From Bacteroidota bacterium (GTDB lineage: Bacteria > Bacteroidota > Bacteroidia > Bacteroidales > JAADJA01): DNA of 64,000 nucleotides. The translations under genes were made by a program, and so were the position numbers. Location of the stretch: contig JAHLKX010000012.1 in assembly GCA_020444515.1 (NCBI GenBank), forward strand, positions 1 through 64,000, written 5' to 3'. The notes beneath the pieces were generated by a model. That model was not told where the DNA came from and searched no databases. It saw only the letters and a list, made by a program, of their open reading frames with translations. Of this stretch, positions 55,988 to 64,000 are shown in pieces; positions within the stretch are counted from its first letter, which is position 1, and every line of letters begins with the position of its first letter.

Positions 55988-57547
55988 CTACCACCAAACC
56001 TGCTCCCCTTCGTCGTTGATCGTAAAAATCCGCTCTTCTTTCCTTGAGCCTTCTTCTACCAGCCAGTAAATGGCATTGGAAGGTACATTTTTATACACCA
56101 AAGCTTCATCCCCGGCGATTCTTTTACCCGCCTCAACCCACTTATCATTCCAATAATACAAAATATACGTCTTTCCGGTATTGAATTCAGCATGCTCAAT
56201 AAAGTCTGTTGTTTCTTTGGTGATCCTTTTGGTTGTGGAATACAATTTTACATCAATTCTATTATTACCATCCGGATCTTTAGCGTCCATATTCCCATCT
56301 TTTGTTAATATGAAAGGAAAGCCTGCGGGAACAATTTGTTTATCGATGTAAAATCCCGGCAGGTAAGCGACATCCAATCCCATTTTTGAATAGGATGCCC
56401 TGTTTCCATACAAGCGGGTATAAGCGATGGCCTTCCACTCACCCGAGTTAAATACACAGATATATGCAAAATGGGTACTATCCGGAACGCCTCTTGCCAA
56501 TTCGATTTTTAATGTTTTTGTAGGTACATATTCCGGGGTCACATCCCGGATACTATTGCTGTTCAGATAGGGTGGTGCCTTTTCCCATTTTTCCATTTTT
56601 TCGGGTAAACTATTTTGCTGAATGGCGTATGTTTTTCTGTAAACCTTTGCCATTTTATGTCCTAGTGAATAATCCCCAGGATTGGCTTCGCCTCCCATAA
56701 AAATAATGGTGCTGTCATTTTTATCCAAAATGGCATTCCACGCATGGTTGTTTCCGGTATTGGCCCAATAAGGTGTAAAATCACTCATGACCGGAATGCC
56801 CAACGCCCGCATGGCATAAATGGCCAGGTTGGTCATATCTTCACAGCGACCCATTTTTTGTGAGAGCATTTCCTGCAACCCCTGATCAGTGGGATGTTCA
56901 TAATATCGTGGGTCGAATCGAAACCACGATTTAATATAATCATTCACATAACAGGCAGCTTCAATGGGATCGCTTGGATCTTTGATCGAATCCATCACCC
57001 AGGTCAATTCATTGATGAAATACTCGCGCCACTCCTCGATGGGTTCGTTGCTGCTGCGATAAGGAAGTATATATTCGCAAAATTGTTCAAAACTGAGATG
57101 CGCTGCCCAGGGATTCTCGTCCCAGGCCTTGTAGGCCAGGTTGATATTTTTAATGAGATAGTCAGCAGTTATCTCATTGTAATCATGGTAAAAGGTATCT
57201 TTTTCAAAATGGATTTTACCCCTGTTATTTTCAATATCATCCCAACGATCCAGCAAAGCATCATAGTCCTCATAATCCAATACATTAAAGTCAACTTCAG
57301 CACCGGTTGAATCGACCAGTTTATACTCCAGGTAACCATGATTTTTCATATTCCCGATCAGAAAATAAGCCGCTTCTTCCCTGATCACATGACTTTCATT
57401 CTTAAAATGCTGGATCACTTTTTCCAGTTCAGATCGGTTATTCCCAGCCAGGTCAAGCACTTCTTTGACTTCTGCAGGAGGTTCAAATTCACGTGGACCA
57501 CATGAAAAAAACAACATGAAAACGAATAGGTAATGGAATTTTCGCAT
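55988..57547 (-). CDS. Transglutaminase-domain lipoprotein
   Basis: About 519 aa from the ATG at 57547. This start is chosen because the upstream ATG at 57568 lies within the TATCTTTG promoter box. The N-terminus MRKFHYLFVFMLFFSC is a lipoprotein signal. A transglutaminase-like cysteine protease fold (about 165-290) shows the triad C235 (GRCEDMTN), H268 (NHAWNAI) and D275. The C-terminal part (about 320-500) is beta-rich with no recognised motif. Such proteins in Bacteroidota are predicted surface or periplasmic proteases or cross-linkers, with unknown substrate. It is divergent from the endonuclease gene. Confidence 0.85.
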   Translation of the reverse strand: MRKFHYLFVFMLFFSCGPREFEPPAEVKEVLDLAGNNRSELEKVIQHFKNESHVIREEAAYFLIGNMKNHGYLEYKLVDSTGAEVDFNVLDYEDYDALLDRWDDIENNRGKIHFEKDTFYHDYNEITADYLIKNINLAYKAWDENPWAAHLSFEQFCEYILPYRSSNEPIEEWREYFINELTWVMDSIKDPSDPIEAACYVNDYIKSWFRFDPRYYEHPTDQGLQEMLSQKMGRCEDMTNLAIYAMRALGIPVMSDFTPYWANTGNNHAWNAILDKNDSTIIFMGGEANPGDYSLGHKMAKVYRKTYAIQQNSLPEKMEKWEKAPPYLNSNSIRDVTPEYVPTKTLKIELARGVPDSTHFAYICVFNSGEWKAIAYTRLYGNRASYSKMGLDVAYLPGFYIDKQIVPAGFPFILTKDGNMDAKDPDGNNRIDVKLYSTTKRITKETTDFIEHAEFNTGKTYILYYWNDKWVEAGKRIAGDEALVYKNVPSNAIYWLVEEGSRKEERIFTINDEGEQVWW

Positions 57548-57567
57548 GACAGTACTATTGTATTTCA

Positions 57568-57575
57568 CAAAGATA
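57568..57575 (-). promoter_or_regulatory. -7 element (TATCTTTG) of the transglutaminase gene
   Basis: Exact TAnnTTTG on the minus strand, 20 nt before the chosen start at 57547. It overlaps an earlier ATG, which argues against that longer start. Confidence 0.55.
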
Positions 57576-57596
57576 TAAATAGTTGGAGAGGCAATT

Positions 57597-57625
57597 TGAA
57601 AACCATTTCAGAAAGTGTAATTTTG
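57597..57625 (+). promoter_or_regulatory. Promoter of the secreted endonuclease gene
   Basis: TTTG (57597-57600) and TAATTTTG (57618-57625) with 17 nt between them, 17 nt before the preferred ATG at 57643. Confidence 0.5.
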
Positions 57626-57642
57626 CAATGAAATTTAATATC

Positions 57643-58662
57643 ATGAAAAGATTATTGACCCTCATTTTTTTGATCCCGGTTTTGTTCCTCAATGCACAAC
57701 CTGCAGGATATTATGACAATGCCATCGGCCTTACCGGAGAAGCATTGAAAAATGCCCTTCACAATATCATTAAGGATCATACAGAATACACCTATGATGA
57801 TTTGCGTGATTTTATATTGATGGATACCGATGAAGATCCCAATAATCCTAACAATATTATTCTCTTGTATACCGGTCGCTCACAAAACAAAAATACATTT
57901 GGCGGTGGTGCCGATGACTGGAATCGTGAGCATGTTTGGGCCAAATCGCACGGAGATTTTGGGACAGTACCTCCTGCCGGAACGGATGCCCATCACATCC
58001 GACCCACAGATGCCTCAGTAAACAGTTCACGGGGTAATTTGGATTTCGACAATGGAGGTCAACAACATCCTGAAGCAACCGGTTGCTATTATGACGATGA
58101 TTCCTGGGAACCCCGTGATGAAGTGAAAGGTGACGTAGCCAGAATGATATTTTACATGTCCGTAAGATATGAAGGGGATAATGGTGAACCCGACCTGGAA
58201 GTGGTTGACGAAGTTAACACCTATCCCAACCCGGAACATGGCAAATTTTCAACACTTTATGAATGGCATCAACAAGATCCACCCGATGCTTTCGAAATGA
58301 ACAGGAATGAAGTAATTTATTCATACCAAGGCAACAGAAACCCTTTTATCGATCATCCTGAATTTCTGATTTTGATTTATGATCCCACAAATGCGGTAAG
58401 TGAAAATAATAAAGGCATTGACTTCACGATGTACCCCAATCCATCTGACAATGCGACAACCATCCATGTTATCGGAAACATTAGTGACGCTGGTACGATT
58501 CAAATCAGGAATATGCTGGGCCAGTTGGTCATGACCCAACAACTGGTGAACGGCAGTTCGCAGGCCCACTTCGACACCTCCCTCCTTCCTGAAGGACTTT
58601 ACATTGTATCAATCGAGAATGCCGGAATGATGCATTCTTTTAAATTGAATGTGAGGCATTAA
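57643..58662 (+). CDS. Secreted endonuclease I with T9SS domain
   Basis: About 339 aa from ATG 57643 (an ATG five codons earlier at 57628 is possible). Signal peptide (about 1-18). The nuclease domain (about 20-245) is of the EndA/EndoI His-Me-finger type with the signature DAHHIRPTDASVNSSRGNLD (H117/H118) and WAKSHG. It would cut DNA non-specifically outside the cell, for nutrient phosphate or biofilm DNA. The C-terminus (about 260-339) is a T9SS sorting domain (YPNPSDNATT, LLPEGLYIVSIEN). It is a rare case in the window where cargo function is clear. Confidence 0.93.
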   Translation: MKRLLTLIFLIPVLFLNAQPAGYYDNAIGLTGEALKNALHNIIKDHTEYTYDDLRDFILMDTDEDPNNPNNIILLYTGRSQNKNTFGGGADDWNREHVWAKSHGDFGTVPPAGTDAHHIRPTDASVNSSRGNLDFDNGGQQHPEATGCYYDDDSWEPRDEVKGDVARMIFYMSVRYEGDNGEPDLEVVDEVNTYPNPEHGKFSTLYEWHQQDPPDAFEMNRNEVIYSYQGNRNPFIDHPEFLILIYDPTNAVSENNKGIDFTMYPNPSDNATTIHVIGNISDAGTIQIRNMLGQLVMTQQLVNGSSQAHFDTSLLPEGLYIVSIENAGMMHSFKLNVRH

Positions 58663-58718
58663 TTATTCATCCGATGACTTGAAGTCATGGATGGCCAGAA
58701 TGTTAATCTTTGTTAAAA

Positions 58719-58774
58719 TTACGAAACTTTTCGTAAATAAATTTGCAATTACGAAATATTTCGTATTATATTTG
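58719..58774 (+). promoter_or_regulatory. Two BlaI-type operators and promoter of the BlaI-M56 operon
   Basis: Operator 1 is TTACGAAACTTTTCGTAA (58719-58736), an 8+2+8 perfect palindrome. Operator 2 is TTACGAAATATTTCGTAT (58749-58766), with one half-site mismatch. Their centres are 30 bp apart. Operator 2 lies between a TTTG at 58742-58745 and TATATTTG at 58767-58774, so a bound repressor would block the promoter. The start codon is at 58806. Confidence 0.8.
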
Positions 58775-58805
58775 CGTTAACATTAAAATCTCTCAATTTA
58801 GTGCA

Positions 58806-59192
58806 ATGCCAAAACAAAAAATTAAGCCAACAGAGTCTGAACTGGAGATCCTCCAGGTGATTTGGTCCAGGGGTCCTTCCTCTGTTCGTGAGATCAATGA
58901 TGAGCTCAATAAAAATCGGGAAATCGGATATACCACAACCCTGAAATTGCTTCAGATTATGACAGGCAAAGGATTGGTGACCCGAACCAGGGATGGCCGT
59001 AACCACATTTATACGGCAGCCTTTGAGCAAGATGCCGCTCAACAACAGCTACTCGACAAATTATTAATGGGTGTTTTTGGAGGATCAGCCAAACGCCTGG
59101 TCATGGAAGCCCTGGGAAATCGCAATACCTCTCCGGAAGAGCTGGAAGAGATTCGCAAATACATCGATGAATTGAAAGGAGGTGAATCATGA
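58806..59192 (+). CDS. BlaI/MecI/CopY-family repressor
   Basis: A 128-aa winged-helix repressor (ATG 58806; an upstream in-frame TTG would start inside the operator). Family signatures are LTPTESELEIL-like (PTESELEILQVIWSRGPSS), a recognition helix with YTTTLKLLQIM, and the wing GLVTRTRDGRNHIY. The C-terminal helix pair (about 80-128) dimerises. It would bind the two palindromes directly upstream and repress itself and the M56 gene. Cleavage or inactivation by the co-encoded M56 protease is the known mechanism for this pair. It overlaps the next gene by 4 nt. Confidence 0.93.
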   Translation: MPKQKIKPTESELEILQVIWSRGPSSVREINDELNKNREIGYTTTLKLLQIMTGKGLVTRTRDGRNHIYTAAFEQDAAQQQLLDKLLMGVFGGSAKRLVMEALGNRNTSPEELEEIRKYIDELKGGES

Positions 59193-61276
59193 ACAGCTTT
59201 TATTTTATGGATGAAAATCTGCTTCGGACAATTGGATGGACCCTCATCCACTCCCTGTGGCAAATATCGCTCATCGGTATCATTGTCAAAATAAGTTTAT
59301 GGCTGTTGAGAAGGCAAAGCGCTGAAATTCGATACCATGTTTTATTGGCAGGAATCATTAGCATTATATTGGCCTTTGGATTCACTTTCCATAAAGTTTA
59401 CCAGGAACCAACAGCAGATTCTACCATCACTGAACCATCATTGTCCATAATCTCGAATGAAGCAAGTCGCTTGCTTCCTGCTACAGGATCAGGAGTAATG
59501 GCTTATGATCAAACCTTGATTGAACATGGAAAAGCACTATTACAACGAAACATCCCTGTCATTTCCATCTTCTGGATTCTCGGGTTTCTATTTTTCTCGA
59601 TCCGTTTTGTGGGGGGCTACTGGTATCTTGCCAGACTCAGCAAACAAGCATCTTCAGCAAGTAAAAAAGTCGTTGAACTGACCGACAACCTCAGAAGACG
59701 TTTTAATCTTCAAAAATATGTACAGGTACTTGAATCAGCTTCTGTAAAAATTCCCATTGCACTTGGTTATCTAAAACCCGTAATCATCCTGCCGACAGGA
59801 TTGGCAACTGCCATTCCATTCAACCAACTCGAGGCCATCCTGGCCCATGAACTGGCGCATATTAAACGCAATGACTTCCTTGTCAATCTCTTAAAATCAT
59901 TGCTTGAAGCTATTTTCTTTTACCATCCTGTTTTTTGGTGGATCGGACAGCAACTTGAGCATGAACGTGAATTGTGTTGTGATGATATAACCATTGTTAT
60001 GTGTGGAGATAAAAATTCATTGCAGGAAGCCCTGCTCAATATTGAATTGCATAACCAAAAACTGCAGCGCATTGCAGCTGCACTTTATAAAAATAAGTTT
60101 CAACTATTAAATCGTATTAAGCGTATGAAAACGAATGATCATTTAAACCATGGAAACCGCAAAACCGCGGCCGGATTTATCGTCCTGCCTTTATTGGTAA
60201 TCATTTTCAGTATTTTTACCGCCTTTGTTCCAAGAACCCATGACATGGCTGATATCGCCTACCAAAACAATCCGGCTGTTCCACCGGGTTCTGAAATTAC
60301 AGCCACCATGCCTGCTCATGAAAATGAGCCCGGTAAATCAGACCAACAAATGCCTGTACAGAAAGTTGTGGCAGTTAACAATCTTGATAAAGTTGCCATT
60401 CCAGATACGACCAATATAAAATATGGTAGCAAGATCAAAACCGATGACGGTTATGTGCTAATGGAATTTGACGAAAACATGAACCTGCAGTCGATTACGA
60501 AAAATGGTCAGGATCTAAATGGAGAAGAGCGTGAAAAGTATGAGAAAATTGCAGCAAAATCTAAAAAAGCATTTGACGCCGAAGTAACGCAACAACAAAA
60601 AGAAAAAGACTTGAAAGAACTAAAAAAACAACTTGATCAGGTGCAGCAGAAAATGGCAGAGGTCCAGAAGGAATACGAACATATTATGCAATCTTACATT
60701 GAGAAAGCAGAAATTGTGGGGAATAATTATTGGCCGGAAGTATATGCTGAGGTTTTTGATCAAGCCAAACAAGCACAATGGTTATCAATGGAGAATTTTC
60801 AAATGGAGGTGCCTGAGGTACCTGAATTTGAAATGCCCGAATTACCAGAGATAGCAGAAGGTTATTTTGATGCACAAGCATTCCAAGAAGAAATGGCTAA
60901 ATCAAAGGATGTTTATGAAGAAGCCATGAGGGATTACAAATACCAATACCAGCAGCAAGTCCGGGATAGAAGGGAAATGGAGCGCGCTTATGAGCAGGAA
61001 GCCCGGCAGATGGAACGTACTAACCGCGACATGGAACGTGAAGTACGCAATATGGAAAGAGAATCAAGAAAAATTGAAGAGGGTCTGCGGTCAGAATTGC
61101 TCAATGACGGTTTGATTGATAGCTGGGATGGTTTGAAAAATTTTGAATTGAACGAAAAAAAACTGGTGGTAAACGGGGAAAAGCAACCCAAAGAAATGCA
61201 CAAAAAATACCTCGAACTGTATAAGAATCTGACCGGCAAGGTACTGGAGGGAACTTTCCAGATCAGTGGGAATTAG
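59189..61276 (+). CDS. M56 (BlaR1-type) metalloprotease with coiled-coil C-terminus
   Basis: A 695-aa membrane protease, overlapping the repressor gene by four bases (ATGA). The N-terminal part has three helices (about 15-33, 45-63 and 125-145), then the M56 domain with zinc motif HELAHIKRND (H220) and the downstream FWWIGQQLEHERELCCDD. A further helix lies at about 333-352. The C-terminal half is not a penicillin-binding sensor as in BlaR1; it is charged, with coiled coils at about 448-500 and 580-640 that are rich in Met and Glu (repeats of MERE/MERT type), and ends with a short conserved tail. The signal is unknown. It would cleave the repressor when the signal arrives. Confidence 0.9.
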   Translation: MNSFYFMDENLLRTIGWTLIHSLWQISLIGIIVKISLWLLRRQSAEIRYHVLLAGIISIILAFGFTFHKVYQEPTADSTITEPSLSIISNEASRLLPATGSGVMAYDQTLIEHGKALLQRNIPVISIFWILGFLFFSIRFVGGYWYLARLSKQASSASKKVVELTDNLRRRFNLQKYVQVLESASVKIPIALGYLKPVIILPTGLATAIPFNQLEAILAHELAHIKRNDFLVNLLKSLLEAIFFYHPVFWWIGQQLEHERELCCDDITIVMCGDKNSLQEALLNIELHNQKLQRIAAALYKNKFQLLNRIKRMKTNDHLNHGNRKTAAGFIVLPLLVIIFSIFTAFVPRTHDMADIAYQNNPAVPPGSEITATMPAHENEPGKSDQQMPVQKVVAVNNLDKVAIPDTTNIKYGSKIKTDDGYVLMEFDENMNLQSITKNGQDLNGEEREKYEKIAAKSKKAFDAEVTQQQKEKDLKELKKQLDQVQQKMAEVQKEYEHIMQSYIEKAEIVGNNYWPEVYAEVFDQAKQAQWLSMENFQMEVPEVPEFEMPELPEIAEGYFDAQAFQEEMAKSKDVYEEAMRDYKYQYQQQVRDRREMERAYEQEARQMERTNRDMEREVRNMERESRKIEEGLRSELLNDGLIDSWDGLKNFELNEKKLVVNGEKQPKEMHKKYLELYKNLTGKVLEGTFQISGN

Positions 61277-61516
61277 CAAATCATAAAGGCAGATCAAAAT
61301 TAAAGTTAAATCCACTTTATTAATATTTTACAATTCAAATTCGAGCATGTCATACAACATTGGCAAGCTCAAATTTTTGTTTATTGATGCATAATGATAA
61401 TGCGATAGCAATACCTTAGATATCATTTTCATAAATGAAGTCTTCCTTTCAAGCAAATTACTTTATTCATTGAACATTCCACGTTTAAGATTGTCTAACT
61501 TTGCGGAACTCAAATT
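61277..61516. other. Intergenic region before the ABC exporter
   Basis: A 240-bp AT-rich spacer with no clear terminator and no reading frame. The -7 element TAACTTTG (61496-61503) is at its right end. Confidence 0.5.
61496..61503 (+). promoter_or_regulatory. -7 element (TAACTTTG) of the ABC exporter
   Basis: Exact TAnnTTTG match, 13 nt before the start codon at 61517. A TTG at 61470-61472 is 23 nt upstream. Confidence 0.5.
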
Positions 61517-63319
61517 ATGGCACAACACGGCAAAGTATCGACAGAACGGGAAACCCCGAAAAAGAAAATTACAGGACAGGGGCTAAAACGAATGATAAGA
61601 CTGTTCCGGTTTATCAAACCACAGAGGACGGTTTTTGCAATCGGATTATTTTTCCTTTTATTATCCAGTGTAACCACCTTGATTTTCCCTATGCTGATGG
61701 GCGATCTGCTCGATTCAGCAAACAATGGAACAATTGAAAAAATCAATCGCACCGGATTCATCTTACTTGGAATTTTCGTTGCCAATGCGATCTTTTCTTA
61801 TTTCCGGATTTACACTTTTGCTATTGTAACACAAAAAACACTGGCTTTACTCCGTCAAACAACCTATAACCATCTCATACGGTTGCCGATGGTTTTCTTT
61901 TCGAGCAGGAGGGTAGGAGAACTCAATAGCCGTATTTCTGCTGACATTGCTTTGTTACAGGAAACGTTCACCACCACCCTGGCACAATTTATCAGGCAGG
62001 TGATCACCATTGTGGGCGGCATTACTTTACTGGCTGTCATTTCATACAAATTAACCCTTTTCATGCTGGCCATTGTACCTGTTGTAGCCATTGTTGCAAG
62101 GGTTTTCGGAACTTTTATCCGCAGGCTCTCCAAAAAAACACAGGACAAGGTTGCCGAATCAAATACCATCGTGGATGAAACCCTGCAGGCCATCACCAAC
62201 GTGAAAGCCTTTGCCAATGAAGCTTTCGAAATTTTCAGGTATAAAAAGAAAACCGATGAGGTAATTGATATTGCACTGAAGGGGGCCAAGTGGCGGGGAT
62301 TGTTTGTATCCTTTATTTTCCTGGCCATGTTTGGGTCCATTGCCGGGGTGGTATGGTATGGCGTTTATTTGGTAAACCAGGGTGATTCCATGACATCCGG
62401 TGATCTTTTTAAATTTATCCTTTATACCGTTTTTATCGCCGGTTCCATCAGTGGCATGGCTGACCTGTACTCCCAAATTCAAAAAGCGATCGGTGCCACC
62501 GAAAACCTGATGGACATCCTGGAGGAAGATACGGAACACTTTGGTAAGGGAAACACCATGGAAACAGAAAGATGCTCCGGACAGGTTGAACTCGATGAAG
62601 TCTCTTTTACTTATCCCACAAGAAAGGATGTACCCGTCCTGAAGAAAATCAGCTTTTCTGTAAAGCAGGGCGAACAGGTTGCGCTTGTTGGGCCTTCGGG
62701 TGCCGGCAAAAGCACGATCACTTCACTGTTGTTCCGGTTTTATGATCCGTTAGAAGGTGAAATCCGGATCGACGGAAAAAACATCCGGGAATACGACCTA
62801 ACCGGGTTACGAAATAACATGGCCATTGTACCGCAGGAAGTTTTGCTTTTCGGCGGTAGCATCCGCGAGAATATTGAATATGGCAAACCCGGTGCCCATG
62901 AAGATGAAATTATGGAAGCTGCGAGAAAAGCCAATGCCCTGGAATTCATTCATAACTTTCCTGAAGGACTGGAGACCCTGGTTGGCGAAAGAGGTGTCCA
63001 ACTTTCAGGGGGACAACGTCAGCGCATTGCCATTGCTCGAGCCATTTTGAAGGACCCGGCCATCCTGATCCTGGATGAAGCGACGAGCTCACTCGATTCC
63101 GAATCGGAAAGGCTGGTGCAGGATGCGTTACAGATCCTTATGGAAGGGAGAACCTCCATTGTAATTGCTCACCGCTTATCCACCATTCACAATGCCGACA
63201 AAATCATCGTGATCGATAAAGGAGAGGTAAAAGAATCGGGTACCCATGAGGAACTGCTGGCGCTGGAAGGCGGAATATACAGGAACCTGAGTGCATTACA
63301 AATTGAGGTGATGGGATAA
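61517..63319 (+). CDS. ABC exporter, fused membrane and ATPase domains (MsbA-like)
   Basis: A 600-aa half-transporter, the usual length for the MsbA/ABCB10-like group. The membrane domain (about 30-320) has six helices. The nucleotide-binding domain (about 350-600) shows Walker A GPSGAGKST (about 392), Q-loop, signature LSGGQRQRIAIARA, Walker B ILILDEATSS and the H-loop in IAHRLST. It works as a dimer exporting lipids, peptides or drugs. Substrate unknown. It is 240 bp after the M56 gene and has its own promoter box, so co-regulation with BlaI is not shown. Confidence 0.93.
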   Translation: MAQHGKVSTERETPKKKITGQGLKRMIRLFRFIKPQRTVFAIGLFFLLLSSVTTLIFPMLMGDLLDSANNGTIEKINRTGFILLGIFVANAIFSYFRIYTFAIVTQKTLALLRQTTYNHLIRLPMVFFSSRRVGELNSRISADIALLQETFTTTLAQFIRQVITIVGGITLLAVISYKLTLFMLAIVPVVAIVARVFGTFIRRLSKKTQDKVAESNTIVDETLQAITNVKAFANEAFEIFRYKKKTDEVIDIALKGAKWRGLFVSFIFLAMFGSIAGVVWYGVYLVNQGDSMTSGDLFKFILYTVFIAGSISGMADLYSQIQKAIGATENLMDILEEDTEHFGKGNTMETERCSGQVELDEVSFTYPTRKDVPVLKKISFSVKQGEQVALVGPSGAGKSTITSLLFRFYDPLEGEIRIDGKNIREYDLTGLRNNMAIVPQEVLLFGGSIRENIEYGKPGAHEDEIMEAARKANALEFIHNFPEGLETLVGERGVQLSGGQRQRIAIARAILKDPAILILDEATSSLDSESERLVQDALQILMEGRTSIVIAHRLSTIHNADKIIVIDKGEVKESGTHEELLALEGGIYRNLSALQIEVMG

Positions 63320-63322
63320 AAT

Positions 63323-63357
63323 AAGGGCCACAGTATTAATATACGTGACCCTTTAAC
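63323..63357. terminator. Possible terminator between convergent genes
   Basis: An imperfect hairpin (AGGGCCAC/GTGACCCT, one internal mismatch) lies between the ABC gene stop and the partial T9SS gene. T tracts are short. Confidence 0.35.
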
Positions 63358-63385
63358 TACATGGCCTTTGGCTATTAAATCAGGA

Positions 63386-64000
63386 CTATTCTATCTTTAC
63401 TACCTTTCTTGTTGAGACCTCATTTCCTATTTTCAAATGACACAAATAAACTCCGGGTGCCATTTTTTCAGCATCCCAAGTCAAATGATTTTTACCGATT
63501 TGTAATGCCTGGGTATAAACTTCGAAAATGATTCTTCCAGGAATATCCATTATAGATAAAACTACAGAAGACTCTTTTTCTAAATAAAATTCAATGGTTG
63601 GATTTGAATTGATGGGGTTGGGAAATACTGAAAATACTACTTTATCATTGAAAGAATCGTTGCTGATTCCCGTTCCTAAATCATCGTATTCATAACAACC
63701 CATGTCGATTTCACCTCCATCTATTCTTGGATTTCCGCACAGGCAGTGAGCGGGAAATATATAATCATCAGGCAAATATTGCAGAATTTGCGTACCAACA
63801 TTTAATGTCAGTGATAATAAGCTATCCGGAACATATTGATATTCTCCATAAGTCTGGAAATAAGGATCTACATCAATATTGCCCAGTGTGTCTCCCTGAA
63901 AGCCAGGTGTAATTCCATTTAAACCGCTTTCAACATTACAATAATAGACATTCAGTGAAGGCGGATTTTCTTCCCATATACTAATTTGATTTGCACCATT
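63386..64000 (-). CDS. C-terminal part of a T9SS parallel beta-helix protein (cut by window edge)
   Basis: The minus-strand frame is open from 63386 to the right edge at 64000 (205 codons including the stop), so the gene continues beyond the window and its start is not visible. The visible part has NVYYCNVESGLNG, GNIDVDPYF and NPRIDGGEIDMGCYEYD, which are typical of secreted right-handed parallel beta-helix proteins. A T9SS sorting domain ends it (VFPNPINSNPTIEF, MAPGVYLCHLKIG, RKVVKIE). Function is probably polysaccharide binding or adhesion. It is the seventh T9SS cargo of the window. Confidence 0.85.
   Translation of the reverse strand, partial: NGANQISIWEENPPSLNVYYCNVESGLNGITPGFQGDTLGNIDVDPYFQTYGEYQYVPDSLLSLTLNVGTQILQYLPDDYIFPAHCLCGNPRIDGGEIDMGCYEYDDLGTGISNDSFNDKVVFSVFPNPINSNPTIEFYLEKESSVVLSIMDIPGRIIFEVYTQALQIGKNHLTWDAEKMAPGVYLCHLKIGNEVSTRKVVKIE

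Noticed and set aside
61864-62340. 158-aa frame antisense to the ABC exporter
   Set aside because: It lies wholly opposite a complete, well-supported ABC gene and shows low-complexity composition only.
1-64000. tRNA, rRNA, CRISPR, insertion sequence or prophage
   Set aside because: The intergenic gaps were scanned by eye. None shows a tRNA-like arm pattern, regular spacers, terminal inverted repeats, transposase or integrase.

Overview
The window is ordinary chromosomal DNA of a member of the Bacteroidota, probably an environmental or marine lineage. The evidence is seven proteins with C-terminal type IX secretion (T9SS) sorting domains plus a T9SS plug protein, a complete Na+-translocating NADH:quinone reductase operon (nqrABCDEF), hybrid TPR- and propeller-type sensor kinases, and repeated promoter elements of the Bacteroidetes type (TAnnTTTG at -7, often with TTG/TTTG about 20 nt upstream). 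I see no rRNA, tRNA, CRISPR array, insertion sequence, integrase or phage gene.

Layout. 0.1-4 kb (minus): a NarL-type regulator, its TPR sensor kinase, and two small unknown proteins that look like relatives of each other. 4.2-6.3 kb: a SpoU/TrmH RNA methyltransferase, a four-Cys membrane peptide resembling the NQR maturation factor NqrM, and the flavin transferase ApbE. 6.3-10.9 kb: two divergent T9SS cargo proteins. 10.9-16.9 kb (minus): nqrA-F, with a perfect FNR/CRP-type palindrome upstream. 17.2-20.2 kb (plus): an M20 amidohydrolase, the T9SS plug protein and YbaB. 20.2-28.7 kb (minus): a B12-dependent ribonucleotide reductase, a large TolB-propeller/outer-membrane protein and LepA. 28.9-34 kb (minus): a LytTR regulator, its propeller sensor kinase, a 25-residue-repeat protein and a radical SAM protein. 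34.1-38.3 kb: a long-chain polyprenyl diphosphate synthase (plus), then RodA and PBP2 (minus). 38.4-42.7 kb (minus): a fused aconitase-type hydratase, a PrsW-like protease, an HD-domain protein and an isocitrate dehydrogenase. 43-52 kb (plus): three large secreted T9SS proteins (a subtilase, a sortilin-like propeller and a four-repeat fibronectin-like protein). 52-58.7 kb: an outer-membrane protein, a tiny lipoprotein, uracil-DNA glycosylase, glutathione peroxidase, a MATE exporter, a transglutaminase lipoprotein and a secreted endonuclease I. 58.7-63.3 kb (plus): a BlaI/M56 regulator-protease pair with two clear operators, then an MsbA-like ABC exporter. At the right edge is the C-terminal part of another T9SS protein.

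How the genes fit together. NqrB and NqrC both carry the SGAT/SGGT flavinylation motif that ApbE modifies. The NqrM-like peptide would supply the iron site between NqrD and NqrE, whose four ligand cysteines are all present. The window therefore holds the pump and its two maturation factors. Aconitase and isocitrate dehydrogenase make two consecutive TCA steps. PBP2 and RodA form the elongasome pair. The T9SS cargo and plug point to heavy secretion of proteases, nucleases and adhesive proteins.

The window is mostly housekeeping. The most interesting unexplained items are the paired unknown proteins at 3.0-3.9 kb, the NqrM-like peptide, the BlaI operator array with its coiled-coil M56 partner, the 25-residue-repeat protein beside a sensor kinase, the PrsW/HD pair inside the TCA operon, and the direct repeats upstream of the secreted-protein operon at 46.7 kb. 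I see no clear-cut new defence or biosynthetic system.
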